Part shown: positions 1 to 9,315 of the stretch, in pieces
Layout of the letters: the number at the start of each line of letters is the position of its first letter
Position numbering within the stretch: the stretch's first letter is position 1
Assembly: GCA_004764695.1 (NCBI GenBank)
Contig: SMSO01000031.1
Coordinates: 2,775,048-2,839,047 of the forward strand
DNA from: Schizochytrium sp. TIO01
Taxonomy: Eukaryota > Sar > Bigyra > Thraustochytrida > Thraustochytriidae
Reading direction: 5' to 3'
Length of the DNA: 64,000 nt
Notes under the pieces: model-generated
Seen by the model: only the letters and a program-made list of their open reading frames with translations
The model's database searches: none
What the model was told of the DNA's origin: nothing
Position numbers and translations under genes: made by a program

Positions 1-410
1 CTGCTGTGCTTGTCTCAAGATGGTGTTTTACTATTTATTCAAAAGGATATCATTTACCGCTTTCTTGTAGTATACATCGAACCTTTTGAGTTTAACCTGA
101 ATGCAATTAGGAAATTTTCTTCCCCCTCTCTTTCGAAATCAATACGCTTCACACGGCAAGATAGTACTCCTCCTCAAAAAGCAAAAACAAAATTGCTAAT
201 ACCATGGTAACAAGACTCATAGGCCAATCTATTGCATGGTGTCACTTTATAATTAGATACTACTTTACCAGAAATACTAATACTTGGCCCTGCTTTTTAT
301 GATTTGGCATAGTTGCAACAAAGTCAATTCGCATGCCATGCCCTACCGCTGCGTGCAAGCTAGTAGGAGATATTGGGTTAGCCTGTTGTAACCCTACTAT
401 AGTGCGCGTG

Positions 411-1919
411 ATGTTTGCAAAAGTAAGCGAAACCTTTGCTCGCAAGGAGGTGGCTAAGACCCCTGCGAGACGATGCTTAACCACCAAGAGGCCACCACCA
501 AGATCTTACTTTCTCAGAAGCCTTCCACCACCGCCTGTCCCTCGTATGTCGTCTAAGACTACCAAGACAAAGTCAGGTCAGGCCCCTACTTCGTCATCAA
601 TCAAAGCAGGCCCAAAGAGGGCTCACAAGACTGTGCCGCCTCACAACAATTCTAAACAAGCTCCATCCTCTACTTCACAAAGTTCTTACGCTGTACCCGT
701 ATCTCATCTTAGAGTGTCCCAACCTGTGAAGAAGCACCCTAACGGACGTAGTGAAGGAGACACAAATAACATTGACCTAGCCCCGCCATTGGCCAAGAAT
801 CATGTGGGTAATTCTGAACATTATGATAAATTTTCGAAGAACGTTGACACTGAGGGAACAGAGGAAACTCTTGAAACGCTTGAGGCCAATCTTGCAGCTA
901 TCAACGAAGCTGTATCAAACCTGCTTCATGATGTAGACTCAATGTCTATCGAAGATTCTAGTGAAGAGTTTTCGAAAGTGCGACTAGAAATTCTGAGAGA
1001 TGCTGAACTGTGCAAGGAAGAATCTCAGCGTATTCAGACTGAGCTCGGCCAAATGCAAAATCTCAAGCCTTTCACTTCTGCCAGAGACGCCTCGCTCCAA
1101 TCAGGAAAAATGACTACGGAAGCACATCGCTCAGCTCCTGGTGAAACATCAAGGGCTATTCACTTTGCAAAGAACCAGACTTTAAAAGGAAGCTACCTAA
1201 ATTCTATTCGAAGTGTTCAAGAAAAGGCGCTTTTTAAAGGTAGATCTTCATTTCAGAAAGCATCTGAGGCTTTCAAGTATTCACAAAACAGTAGCTCTTT
1301 ATCTCAGCAAAGCCACGTTAAACCATACTCTGGAAACACAGGGGGTCGTAACATGAATGCAGGCCAAAATAACGATATTGATAGCCATTGTAGACAAACG
1401 AACACTGCCAATGTGTCATCACCACAAATTCCACCAGACAAACGTATTACTATAGATCTAGGAAACATGTCCATTACCATTGACCCGAAGAACAATGAAG
1501 ATTCCTACCCTTTGCCCAACTCTGGCTCGTCATATCCAACGCGTGTCGCTGTCGAAACAAGCGCTGCAAGTATTCCTCGGGAAGAGAGACGGGTTGGGGG
1601 TGCAACAACGTCAAAGTACTTCCCGCCTCCAGATAAAGGGGATTCTCACATGGACCACGAAAAGCCAAGGGCAAAAGAAGTTGGCAATAGCGAGGTTGTG
1701 AGGGCATTAGATGAATTTGGAGAACCTTACCGAGCACATGGAGGTGAGTATGTTCTACAAGAGTGCCCGTTTTGCCATGCTACCTATGGCGACCCTTCCA
1801 ACATGTACAAGCTATATGTGCATTCAACAATTGGAATGTTTAAATGTTTTAGGTGTGGCGCTGCGGGAGGGTTCAACAAACTCAAGGCAAAGTTCCAGGA
1901 AAAGAAGCGTCTTTATTGA
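411..1919 (+). CDS. Putative mitochondrial protein with a C-terminal primase/Twinkle-type zinc ribbon
   Basis: From the ATG at 411 the frame encodes 502 residues. An in-frame ATG at 333 would add 26 residues, but the 411 start begins with a basic, Ser/Thr/Arg-rich, acid-poor stretch (MFAKVSETFARKEVAK...) that looks like a mitochondrial presequence. The middle is low-complexity with one acidic helical, coiled-coil-like segment (roughly residues 165-230). The last ~60 residues hold a zinc ribbon with two CxxC pairs, CPFC and CFRC, about 30 residues apart. The spacing and the KLYV...G.FKCFRCG..G pattern resemble the zinc-binding domain that precedes the primase part of Twinkle/phage-type primase-helicases. 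No TOPRIM or helicase follows; the frame stops about 20 residues after the ribbon. The role is unknown; nucleic-acid binding in mitochondria is an inference. Confidence 0.6.
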   Translation: MFAKVSETFARKEVAKTPARRCLTTKRPPPRSYFLRSLPPPPVPRMSSKTTKTKSGQAPTSSSIKAGPKRAHKTVPPHNNSKQAPSSTSQSSYAVPVSHLRVSQPVKKHPNGRSEGDTNNIDLAPPLAKNHVGNSEHYDKFSKNVDTEGTEETLETLEANLAAINEAVSNLLHDVDSMSIEDSSEEFSKVRLEILRDAELCKEESQRIQTELGQMQNLKPFTSARDASLQSGKMTTEAHRSAPGETSRAIHFAKNQTLKGSYLNSIRSVQEKALFKGRSSFQKASEAFKYSQNSSSLSQQSHVKPYSGNTGGRNMNAGQNNDIDSHCRQTNTANVSSPQIPPDKRITIDLGNMSITIDPKNNEDSYPLPNSGSSYPTRVAVETSAASIPREERRVGGATTSKYFPPPDKGDSHMDHEKPRAKEVGNSEVVRALDEFGEPYRAHGGEYVLQECPFCHATYGDPSNMYKLYVHSTIGMFKCFRCGAAGGFNKLKAKFQEKKRLY

Positions 1920-3030
1920 AGCAACTAACTTGTCTGAGCAGTTGCTTTATGCTGTTGTAGATTATATCGTACCTTTTCAAAAGACCACCTTCGCCGATTG
2001 TAATGTAAAACTTTAAGGTTAACTCATTTCTTCAACTAACTTTAGCAGTAGGGAGGAAATGAAGATCATTATGGACTAAACTCTTCTCAAATTTCTGCAT
2101 TGATTTATCCCAGCGAATTTGGCTTATCAATCTTTTATGTTGACTTATTTACTGATACAAAACTCTATAAATACGAAATTTTATCTATTCCGGTAGTCTT
2201 CTTAGCACATGAAATCGTTCATAGATGTAACACAATATACCTCTGCAGAAGTTAAAATTGTGTGAATCCAAACACTTTCGGATTTTTATTTCTTCAAACT
2301 CCATCTATGTCCACCCGCGTGGGCAAGAGGGTCGCAATAATAAAGCAATTGCACAATTCAACTTACTTTTTGTAAAATAAATCAACGTTTTCTGCGCCTC
2401 AGAACGTCGGTTCCGTAGACTTCCTTCTACTTGCAACCCATCCATCCTGCTGACTAGATTTATGTTGCCCCAAAATTACAGTAGATCTGTAAAAAAATGT
2501 ATCGGCATCACACTAGATATTGATTTAAAAAGAAAATGTTTTTCATCGCTACTAAATTAGGTTCCAAAATAGAATCCAATTGATGGAAGGAGAAAAAAAA
2601 AAGGCCGTTAGACCATATTTCTGTGCAGAATTGGTAAAACTTGACGGTGATTAATCAATTTGAGGTAGCCAGGTAAATAGCACTTGTTTTATCATAAAAC
2701 CTGCCTGAGAATGTTTACTAAGGTCTATCATGGAAAGCTTTTCTATATATCATTTTAGTGTCAGTTCTGGCGGGTTTCCAAAGTGCGATTTTTGATTTTA
2801 TTTTTGAAATTGTTTAGATACCAAAACAGTATCAAAAGGTCTGGAAGAAAAGTTAATAGGCCTTATTGCCTAGTAGTAGTTTTAACATGAGAAAAAAAGA
2901 GTTAGGGCGCGGAGTTCAACTCAAATTGCTGATGCGCAGAGGTCTTGTTGCGCGAAGTGGAGAGCAGAATCCGAGCGGAATCCACCGCTCAGATCCTACT
3001 CACCACCCGTGAGGGAAACTACACCCGCCC
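1920..3030. other. AT-rich intergenic region
   Basis: About 1.1 kb between two co-directional genes. It is AT-rich with short A/T runs; the last ~120 bases before the 3031 start are more GC-rich, as expected for a 5' leader or core promoter. I see no RNA gene or credible reading frame. Confidence 0.6.
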
Positions 3031-6000
3031 ATGTCGCAGGGTGGGCGCAGGAAACCTGGAGACTTCGCTGCAAACCATGGCGTAGCCCCTCACTCCACTT
3101 TGACTTCTTCATCAAAGAGCTCTTCAGACCTTTCGAGACCGAGCCTACCTAATTTACAATCAAATTCAAGCTTTAAATCTCTTCATCAGCACACTATGGA
3201 TAGTTTAGAGAACGCTGCCGGTTCGCCTGCTGTGTCACTTGCAGGAAGGACTAATGGCAGTTTCAAAGCAATAATTGCGGATAACGAGGGATCGAGAATC
3301 TCAGCGTTGGAATCGCCGCGGTCCGAATCAAGTTCATGGAGAAGCTCAATCCTGGGAGGCGAGAATGATCAAAACTTTAAGTTTGGACGCGCGAGCTCAA
3401 ATCGAGCTTTGCAGGAAGGTCTTCAGGATCTCACTCCAGGTGCAACTGCTGCTTCCATGACAGACTCGCCATCTTCGCGCAAAGGACATCGTACCATGAA
3501 TAAAAGCTGGGATGAGTTACGAGAGCTGTCTTCATCACTTTTATTAGATGAAACAATGATGAATGTGGCTTCTCTGGATGGAAAGGATCCTTTCGAGCTT
3601 GAGAGGCAGGATCGTGAGCCGTCATCACAACAACTCGTTTTCCGCAACGATGCAATTCACGGTGACGATGCAGGGGGTGATACCATTGATGCATGGCCTT
3701 TGGACTCAAACAAAGCAAATTCATCAACTATTGTTCATTTGCACCGATCCGGGAGTTTCACCATCTCAAGCCCGAGAGGCACGAGGTCAAGTAGTGGCGC
3801 TGGAGGTAGTGACATGGAAGAGACTAAAGGTGACACAAGCATTGCCGAACTAGGTTCACATTGGAAGTCTGCACTAACAGTGACAAGCCTTCACAAGTCA
3901 TACCTTCGTCTTCTATCTGAGCAACGTTCCCTCAAAGATGCCCTCCATGCTTCTGAAAGGCGTTGTGCAGAACTCCTTCGTATTGCGCAGGACGCTGATG
4001 CACAACATGCACAGAACGAACGCGATCAAGCTCTTGCTAATTCTGCTCAGAGTCAAGCTCAGGATCGTGCTCTCGAGGTAGCTAAGAATCGTATCAGTGA
4101 TCTTGAACAGGAACTTGCATCCATCACAAATGCAAAATCCGAGCTTATCCATTGGAAACAACAGCATCTAGCTCTTGAACAAGAGTCGTTGGGAGCATTA
4201 CGGGAAGCATTGCATGAGTCTCATGGGGAAAAGTCCGAAATGGAAAAGTCGCTTCAGGAACTTCAGGAAATGACAAAGTCACAGCAAAAGAGTATCGAAA
4301 GGCATAATGCTAGTGCACCTCGCATTCTCCGTGGCATTCTTCTACGGTGGCAAAGAGCACGAGTCTACTCAGCCTGGAAGACTTGGCTGCAATTCGTTGC
4401 AGACGTCGATGCTCAGCAACGATCAGAACATACCGCGGAGCTAGCTCTGCAAAGAATGCGTCGTCGGGAATTATTTAAGTCTATTTCAACATGGCGGCAC
4501 TTTACCCAACATAGACGCAGGACCAAGCAAGTGCAGCAGAGCATTATATTTCGCATGAAACACCGAGCTGCCTCACAGAGTATGACTTCCTGGAAGATCT
4601 TTACACTACAGCAACAGAACACTCGTAGTGTTCTGCGTCGCCTTGCTTCACTTGTTCTTCATCGGAATTTTGCAAGAGCATTTTGGACTTGGGAGCGTAG
4701 AACCAAAGAAATCTCACGGCTTGAGCACCTTGCTCGTCTCGAAGAGGATCTCCAAAGAAAAGTCTCACGAAAACACGATGCAATGCTTGCTTTAGCCGAT
4801 ATATGTGTTGCTCGTTGGCAAGGGGATCTGCAACGCATGGTTCTTTTAACTTGGAAAGAAAATGCAGCTGTCTCCAAACAACAGCGTTGCTTATATTTTT
4901 TCATGCAGTGGAAAACCAATGCCGGCACCAACTCACGAGAACGGCGCATTATGGAACGAGCAGTGTCTCGTTTGCGGAACCGAAAGTTGAACAGCGTTTT
5001 TCAAACATGGAATACCAATGTGCAAGCTCAACTTGCGTGCAAGGCCAAAATTGGTTGCTTTTTAGGTCGTTGGCGGAATGCGCGCCTCTCTAGCTATTTT
5101 GAACGATGGTCAACATTTGCTTCAGATAGCATTCGTAAAAAGGAACGCGCACGGGGCATCCTTGCAATTCTTCGACAAGATGTTTTGGCTATCCGTTTCT
5201 ATGATTGGGTTGACGAAGTTGCGTTCCGTAGGGAACAGCGCGCTGTAGGAGACCAAGAAGAAGCAAGAAATCATGCCCTGCTTCTTAAATTTGCCGCCCA
5301 CTGGAAACATCGAGCTCTCTCGCGTGTCTTTGAGCGATGGACTGAGGTTGCACAACGCAGAAGGTACCTTCGACGGTTTCTTCAACGTATGGAGCGACAG
5401 TCCCAATATCAAGATTTGTACGCAGCTTTCCAGAAGCTCAAGCTTTTGCAAAGAATGGCAATGCATGCACATATTGTGAAACTCGAAGCAGCACTTGCAA
5501 GCACACAATCAGAGCTGAAAATCCTTCAAGAGCAATCTGGCCAGGAAATTTCAAACTTAGCTAAAGAAAAGGCCAATCAACGCGAACACCATCTGCACCA
5601 TGTTGTTGGGCTTATGCGAAATAGGCAGCTTGCTCGCGCCTTCAATCAATTTAAAATGAATGTGAGCAAGCTGGTACATGACCGCAGAGTGCTCCGCACA
5701 TTTGTGGAAAAGTGGAGACATCGACGCTCATTCCAGGTTCTTTCTTCCTGGCAAACGTTTGTTACAAAGAGGAAGTTTCTCCGGAAGTTCCTGGATAATC
5801 TACTTCGTGACAAAACCTCGCGACTTATTACAACCTCATTTCGAACATGGCATTTCAATACTACTACAGGATATCAAGCTTCGCTGAAAGAAAAAATTAC
5901 CCAAGATGCGTCTCTAATTGAGTCTCTGAAGGAACAACTTGCAGATTTAATTTCCCAACGGGACGCGCTTTCTGCACGTTATAACGCTGATGTTAAACGA

Positions 6001-9000
6001 TTCCAAGAACAACGAAACGATGCATGTCGACGGCTTGCCACTAAACTTGCAGTTGTGTCAGATTCTCAAATGCTGCAGAATTGCTTCCGTGCCATTAAAA
6101 TAAATGCAGAGCAAGGTCGACGAGATCGCATTATTATGCAGCGTTTTTCTCAGCGCTGGAAAAACCAAACCATGTCGAGAGCATTCACAGCTTGGGTCGC
6201 AAGTATTCAAGAAATGAAATCCAATCGCAAGTTGTTACATCGTTTCGCTATTCAGCTGCAAAAAGCAAACCTTGCTGCGTCTTTTCGTTCGTGGAGCTTA
6301 GCAGCGCGTGAGCGTAAAGCTAATCGAGCCAAGGTTCTCATGTTTTTTCGTCGACAAGAGCAGCAAACGTTCTGGAGGTGCTTTGAGCATTGGAAAATCT
6401 TCACAACTGATAGTGTGGCTCAAAAAGAGCGCGCTCAAAGTCTATTTGCTACTTTGATGCATGAAGGACTTCGAAGCAGATTTCATCAGTGGGTATTATA
6501 TGTGCGTGATGTCAAAGAAGCTAGAGAGGAATTAATACAATCAGAAAAAATTGTGGAGCGAGTTATGATAAGGATGAGAAAAGGGACCATAAGCCGTGCC
6601 TTTTCAAGCTGGCATGCGCACACATGTGAACGGCGGGCCCATAGAGAACGAGTGTTTCATTTTATTCAGCGCTGGAGAATGCGAAGCGTGGCTCAGGCTT
6701 TTGACACGTGGCTAGATAATGCTCGAGACCGCCAACGTCTTCGTGCGCTTGTACATAAATGTCTTCTCCGCATGGACTCTTCCTTGCTGTATTCGGCGTT
6801 TAGAAAATGGGCTTCTTTTGCATCTAAAGCACTTTTTGAAACCGTGAATGCATACGCACGCGAGGTTGCCGAACTCCAAACCCAGTTAGGTCAACTTGAA
6901 TGGGAGCGTCAGGCACTCGAGACTAATTTGGGAGATCAACTCCGCTCTGTTGTTGCCCATAGAGATCGGATCCGTGAAAAACATGCTGATTCTGTTATGT
7001 ATACATGGCGCAATCACCTTATGCTTATGATTTTCCAGCATTGGCAATTGATGACAAAGGAGATTAAACGAAAGCGCCTTCTTGTTACCCGTTTTCTAGC
7101 ACGTTTGACCCAACAACGGAAGGCTAAGTCGTTTTCAGGCTGGGTCTCACGAGTACAGGAACAGAAGAGGCAGCGCCATCTTGTTTTTATTGGAGTTTCT
7201 CGTCTGAGAGAACGTACATTAGCACGGAGTTTCGCTTCATTTAAAAATGTGCTTGCTCTGCGACAAAAACGGCAACGTGCTGCTACATTGATGATGCATA
7301 CCATAAGGCGCCTTCTGCAGGCTCGCCTAGCACGCGCATGGAGAACATGGCTTGGGTCAGTTTTGCATCATCTCAAAAACAATGAAGTGGTTGCACGTGG
7401 TCAGACAGGAATTCTGATCGAATCCATGCGAGAACGCTGTGTTCGTGTTTCTGTTGCATCTTGGCAGAAAATAGCCATGGCCAAAGCGCTTGCAACCTGG
7501 AAGTCCCAAGCTACTGCTCTGAAGGCGCAAAAGCGTCGTACTGGTACATTTATTTGTCGATGGCGTAATATGCGGTCTGCAGCTGCTTGGAGAGGGTGGC
7601 GGAGTTTCATTTCAGAAGAGAAGCAAAAGCGGGAGGCATTGCGCTCTTTAATATTGCGCTGGCGCAAACAGAAGCTGGCGCTCGGTATCCGAACCTGGGT
7701 AAGCTCTACAAATATGAGTCTTGTAATTAAATTGCGAGAATCATCACAAGAGAGTATTGTTCTTGCATGTTGGCAAAAGGGGCGCATTGCAACTCTGGCA
7801 AGATGTGTTCGAGCCTGGGCAGCTCTTGCACATGCAAGACTTACAAAGATAAGGGCTACCAAAAAGTTAATGACGTTTGTCAAACGTATGAGATCAACTG
7901 CACTGCTAAGAGCTTTGAACAAATGGAAGTTAGTAGCTTTGGAAAAGTATTCCCAGCTTTATCATTTCAAAGAGCGCAATGGCATTGTTGGAGCCATTCA
8001 GAATAGCTTGGTACAAATCGTGTGCAATGCAGTGTTATTTCCATCATTGAGTGGGCTGGCTGCGGAGTCCTCGTTTTCTTATAAACACGATACCCACGTG
8101 ACGACATTGCTTCATCGTCAGGAGCCCATGTTGCATCAAAATGTGACCCCCGCGCAGCGGCGAACATCAGGTCTTTGTGGTGTAGTTTGGGGAGCAATTA
8201 TGCAAGCAATGGGCAGTGGAAGCCATCACTTATTTTCATCAGATGCTTTGCAAGTTTTTGAGGTCGTCGAGGATACGCTTGTGCAGTATGATCACACTGG
8301 TTCTTTAACAAAATCATCTCCTGCAGGTTCTAGCTTAACAGCGTATACGATTCGGCTGCGCCAAACCGTCGCGCTACAAGACGCAAGTACAGATCCACGT
8401 TTTAATCCAGATATTGATACTCCTCATTTGCGCTTTAGAAATCTAGTTAGTCCACTCAGCGGACCATTTGGAATCAGTGGCATAGCTAGTCCCCCAATGA
8501 CGCCTAACTCACCGAGCGCATTCTCAATGAGTTCGGGACCAATGGGTGATTTCCCATCTGTCTCTTTAGTCTGCGTGCCAATTTTTGGAACAGAGGATCA
8601 AGTGATTGGTCTAATTCAAGCTAGTCGTACGCCGCGTAATTATCATGGTTCAAATTATCAAGTCCCAGATGATCATTACTTAGATGCTACAGTCGGAGTT
8701 TTAAGTGTAGCTGCAGACTCTATTTCAGTAGTTCTCCAATGGGCAAGCTCCTTGGAACAACAGGATTATCAGGTGGACGGCTTACGCGGAGAGGCGGATG
8801 GACTGCACAATAATCTCGAGGTTATAGAACAAGCTAAGGAACGTTTGGAGCGAAAGATACACCGGCTTGAACAAGACGCGTCGTCTTCTACGTCTCATTT
8901 GACAAAACAACTTAGAGCAGCGCAACGAAAAATTAACCAACTGCAAACTCGCGCAACCTCGGTCTCTCGAATTGAAGCTGAGGTCAAGAGGCTCCTCGAT

Positions 9001-9150
9001 CACTATGATTCTGTTATGGAAAAGTCTGCCTCTGTGCGCCCAGTAAGCTCGCCAACATCGCCCTCTGCTTCTGACCTTGATGTACAAGATCTTCGACAGC
9101 TGCAGGCTGAACAGCAGTCTCTCCTGAAACAACTGGATGGGTTCTACTGA
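3031..9150 (+). CDS. Sfi1-like centrin-binding repeat protein with C-terminal GAF-like domain
   Basis: A 2039-residue intronless frame. Residues 1-270 are Ser-rich and disordered; 290-425 form a coiled coil. From about 430 to 1635 there are about 30 copies by eye of a ~33-residue helical repeat with the core AFxxW or LxxAFxxW followed by basic residues (for example SRVFERW, SRAFSSW, AQAFDTW). This is the Sfi1 pattern, where each repeat is a helix that binds one centrin. A second coiled coil interrupts the repeats near 815-860. Residues about 1651-1911 resemble a GAF domain, with the VCVPIFGTEDQVIGLIQ strand-turn-strand typical of GAF. A final coiled coil covers about 1915-1980. Sfi1 proteins form filaments on centrin at spindle poles and basal bodies, so a basal-body role is likely. 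The GAF fusion is unusual for Sfi1. It ends 165 bp from the converging gene downstream. Confidence 0.8.
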   Translation: MSQGGRRKPGDFAANHGVAPHSTLTSSSKSSSDLSRPSLPNLQSNSSFKSLHQHTMDSLENAAGSPAVSLAGRTNGSFKAIIADNEGSRISALESPRSESSSWRSSILGGENDQNFKFGRASSNRALQEGLQDLTPGATAASMTDSPSSRKGHRTMNKSWDELRELSSSLLLDETMMNVASLDGKDPFELERQDREPSSQQLVFRNDAIHGDDAGGDTIDAWPLDSNKANSSTIVHLHRSGSFTISSPRGTRSSSGAGGSDMEETKGDTSIAELGSHWKSALTVTSLHKSYLRLLSEQRSLKDALHASERRCAELLRIAQDADAQHAQNERDQALANSAQSQAQDRALEVAKNRISDLEQELASITNAKSELIHWKQQHLALEQESLGALREALHESHGEKSEMEKSLQELQEMTKSQQKSIERHNASAPRILRGILLRWQRARVYSAWKTWLQFVADVDAQQRSEHTAELALQRMRRRELFKSISTWRHFTQHRRRTKQVQQSIIFRMKHRAASQSMTSWKIFTLQQQNTRSVLRRLASLVLHRNFARAFWTWERRTKEISRLEHLARLEEDLQRKVSRKHDAMLALADICVARWQGDLQRMVLLTWKENAAVSKQQRCLYFFMQWKTNAGTNSRERRIMERAVSRLRNRKLNSVFQTWNTNVQAQLACKAKIGCFLGRWRNARLSSYFERWSTFASDSIRKKERARGILAILRQDVLAIRFYDWVDEVAFRREQRAVGDQEEARNHALLLKFAAHWKHRALSRVFERWTEVAQRRRYLRRFLQRMERQSQYQDLYAAFQKLKLLQRMAMHAHIVKLEAALASTQSELKILQEQSGQEISNLAKEKANQREHHLHHVVGLMRNRQLARAFNQFKMNVSKLVHDRRVLRTFVEKWRHRRSFQVLSSWQTFVTKRKFLRKFLDNLLRDKTSRLITTSFRTWHFNTTTGYQASLKEKITQDASLIESLKEQLADLISQRDALSARYNADVKRFQEQRNDACRRLATKLAVVSDSQMLQNCFRAIKINAEQGRRDRIIMQRFSQRWKNQTMSRAFTAWVASIQEMKSNRKLLHRFAIQLQKANLAASFRSWSLAARERKANRAKVLMFFRRQEQQTFWRCFEHWKIFTTDSVAQKERAQSLFATLMHEGLRSRFHQWVLYVRDVKEAREELIQSEKIVERVMIRMRKGTISRAFSSWHAHTCERRAHRERVFHFIQRWRMRSVAQAFDTWLDNARDRQRLRALVHKCLLRMDSSLLYSAFRKWASFASKALFETVNAYAREVAELQTQLGQLEWERQALETNLGDQLRSVVAHRDRIREKHADSVMYTWRNHLMLMIFQHWQLMTKEIKRKRLLVTRFLARLTQQRKAKSFSGWVSRVQEQKRQRHLVFIGVSRLRERTLARSFASFKNVLALRQKRQRAATLMMHTIRRLLQARLARAWRTWLGSVLHHLKNNEVVARGQTGILIESMRERCVRVSVASWQKIAMAKALATWKSQATALKAQKRRTGTFICRWRNMRSAAAWRGWRSFISEEKQKREALRSLILRWRKQKLALGIRTWVSSTNMSLVIKLRESSQESIVLACWQKGRIATLARCVRAWAALAHARLTKIRATKKLMTFVKRMRSTALLRALNKWKLVALEKYSQLYHFKERNGIVGAIQNSLVQIVCNAVLFPSLSGLAAESSFSYKHDTHVTTLLHRQEPMLHQNVTPAQRRTSGLCGVVWGAIMQAMGSGSHHLFSSDALQVFEVVEDTLVQYDHTGSLTKSSPAGSSLTAYTIRLRQTVALQDASTDPRFNPDIDTPHLRFRNLVSPLSGPFGISGIASPPMTPNSPSAFSMSSGPMGDFPSVSLVCVPIFGTEDQVIGLIQASRTPRNYHGSNYQVPDDHYLDATVGVLSVAADSISVVLQWASSLEQQDYQVDGLRGEADGLHNNLEVIEQAKERLERKIHRLEQDASSSTSHLTKQLRAAQRKINQLQTRATSVSRIEAEVKRLLDHYDSVMEKSASVRPVSSPTSPSASDLDVQDLRQLQAEQQSLLKQLDGFY

Positions 9151-9315
9151 GGTAATATTAGTATCTATATGAGAAGACAACTCATTATTTTACTTTAGAA
9201 TAGAGTAATTTTTATTAAGTGATTTGAATCAGGGTCATGCCAACTTACAGTTTTATTGCAATGACGAGGCGCACTAATCAGGAAGTATATGGACGTTTAC
9301 GAAAAAGCAAATTCT

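Noticed and set aside
1711-2016. Overlapping plus-strand frame continuing past the zinc-ribbon gene
   Set aside because: It reads the same DNA in another frame and loses the zinc ribbon; no splice sites link it to the first frame.
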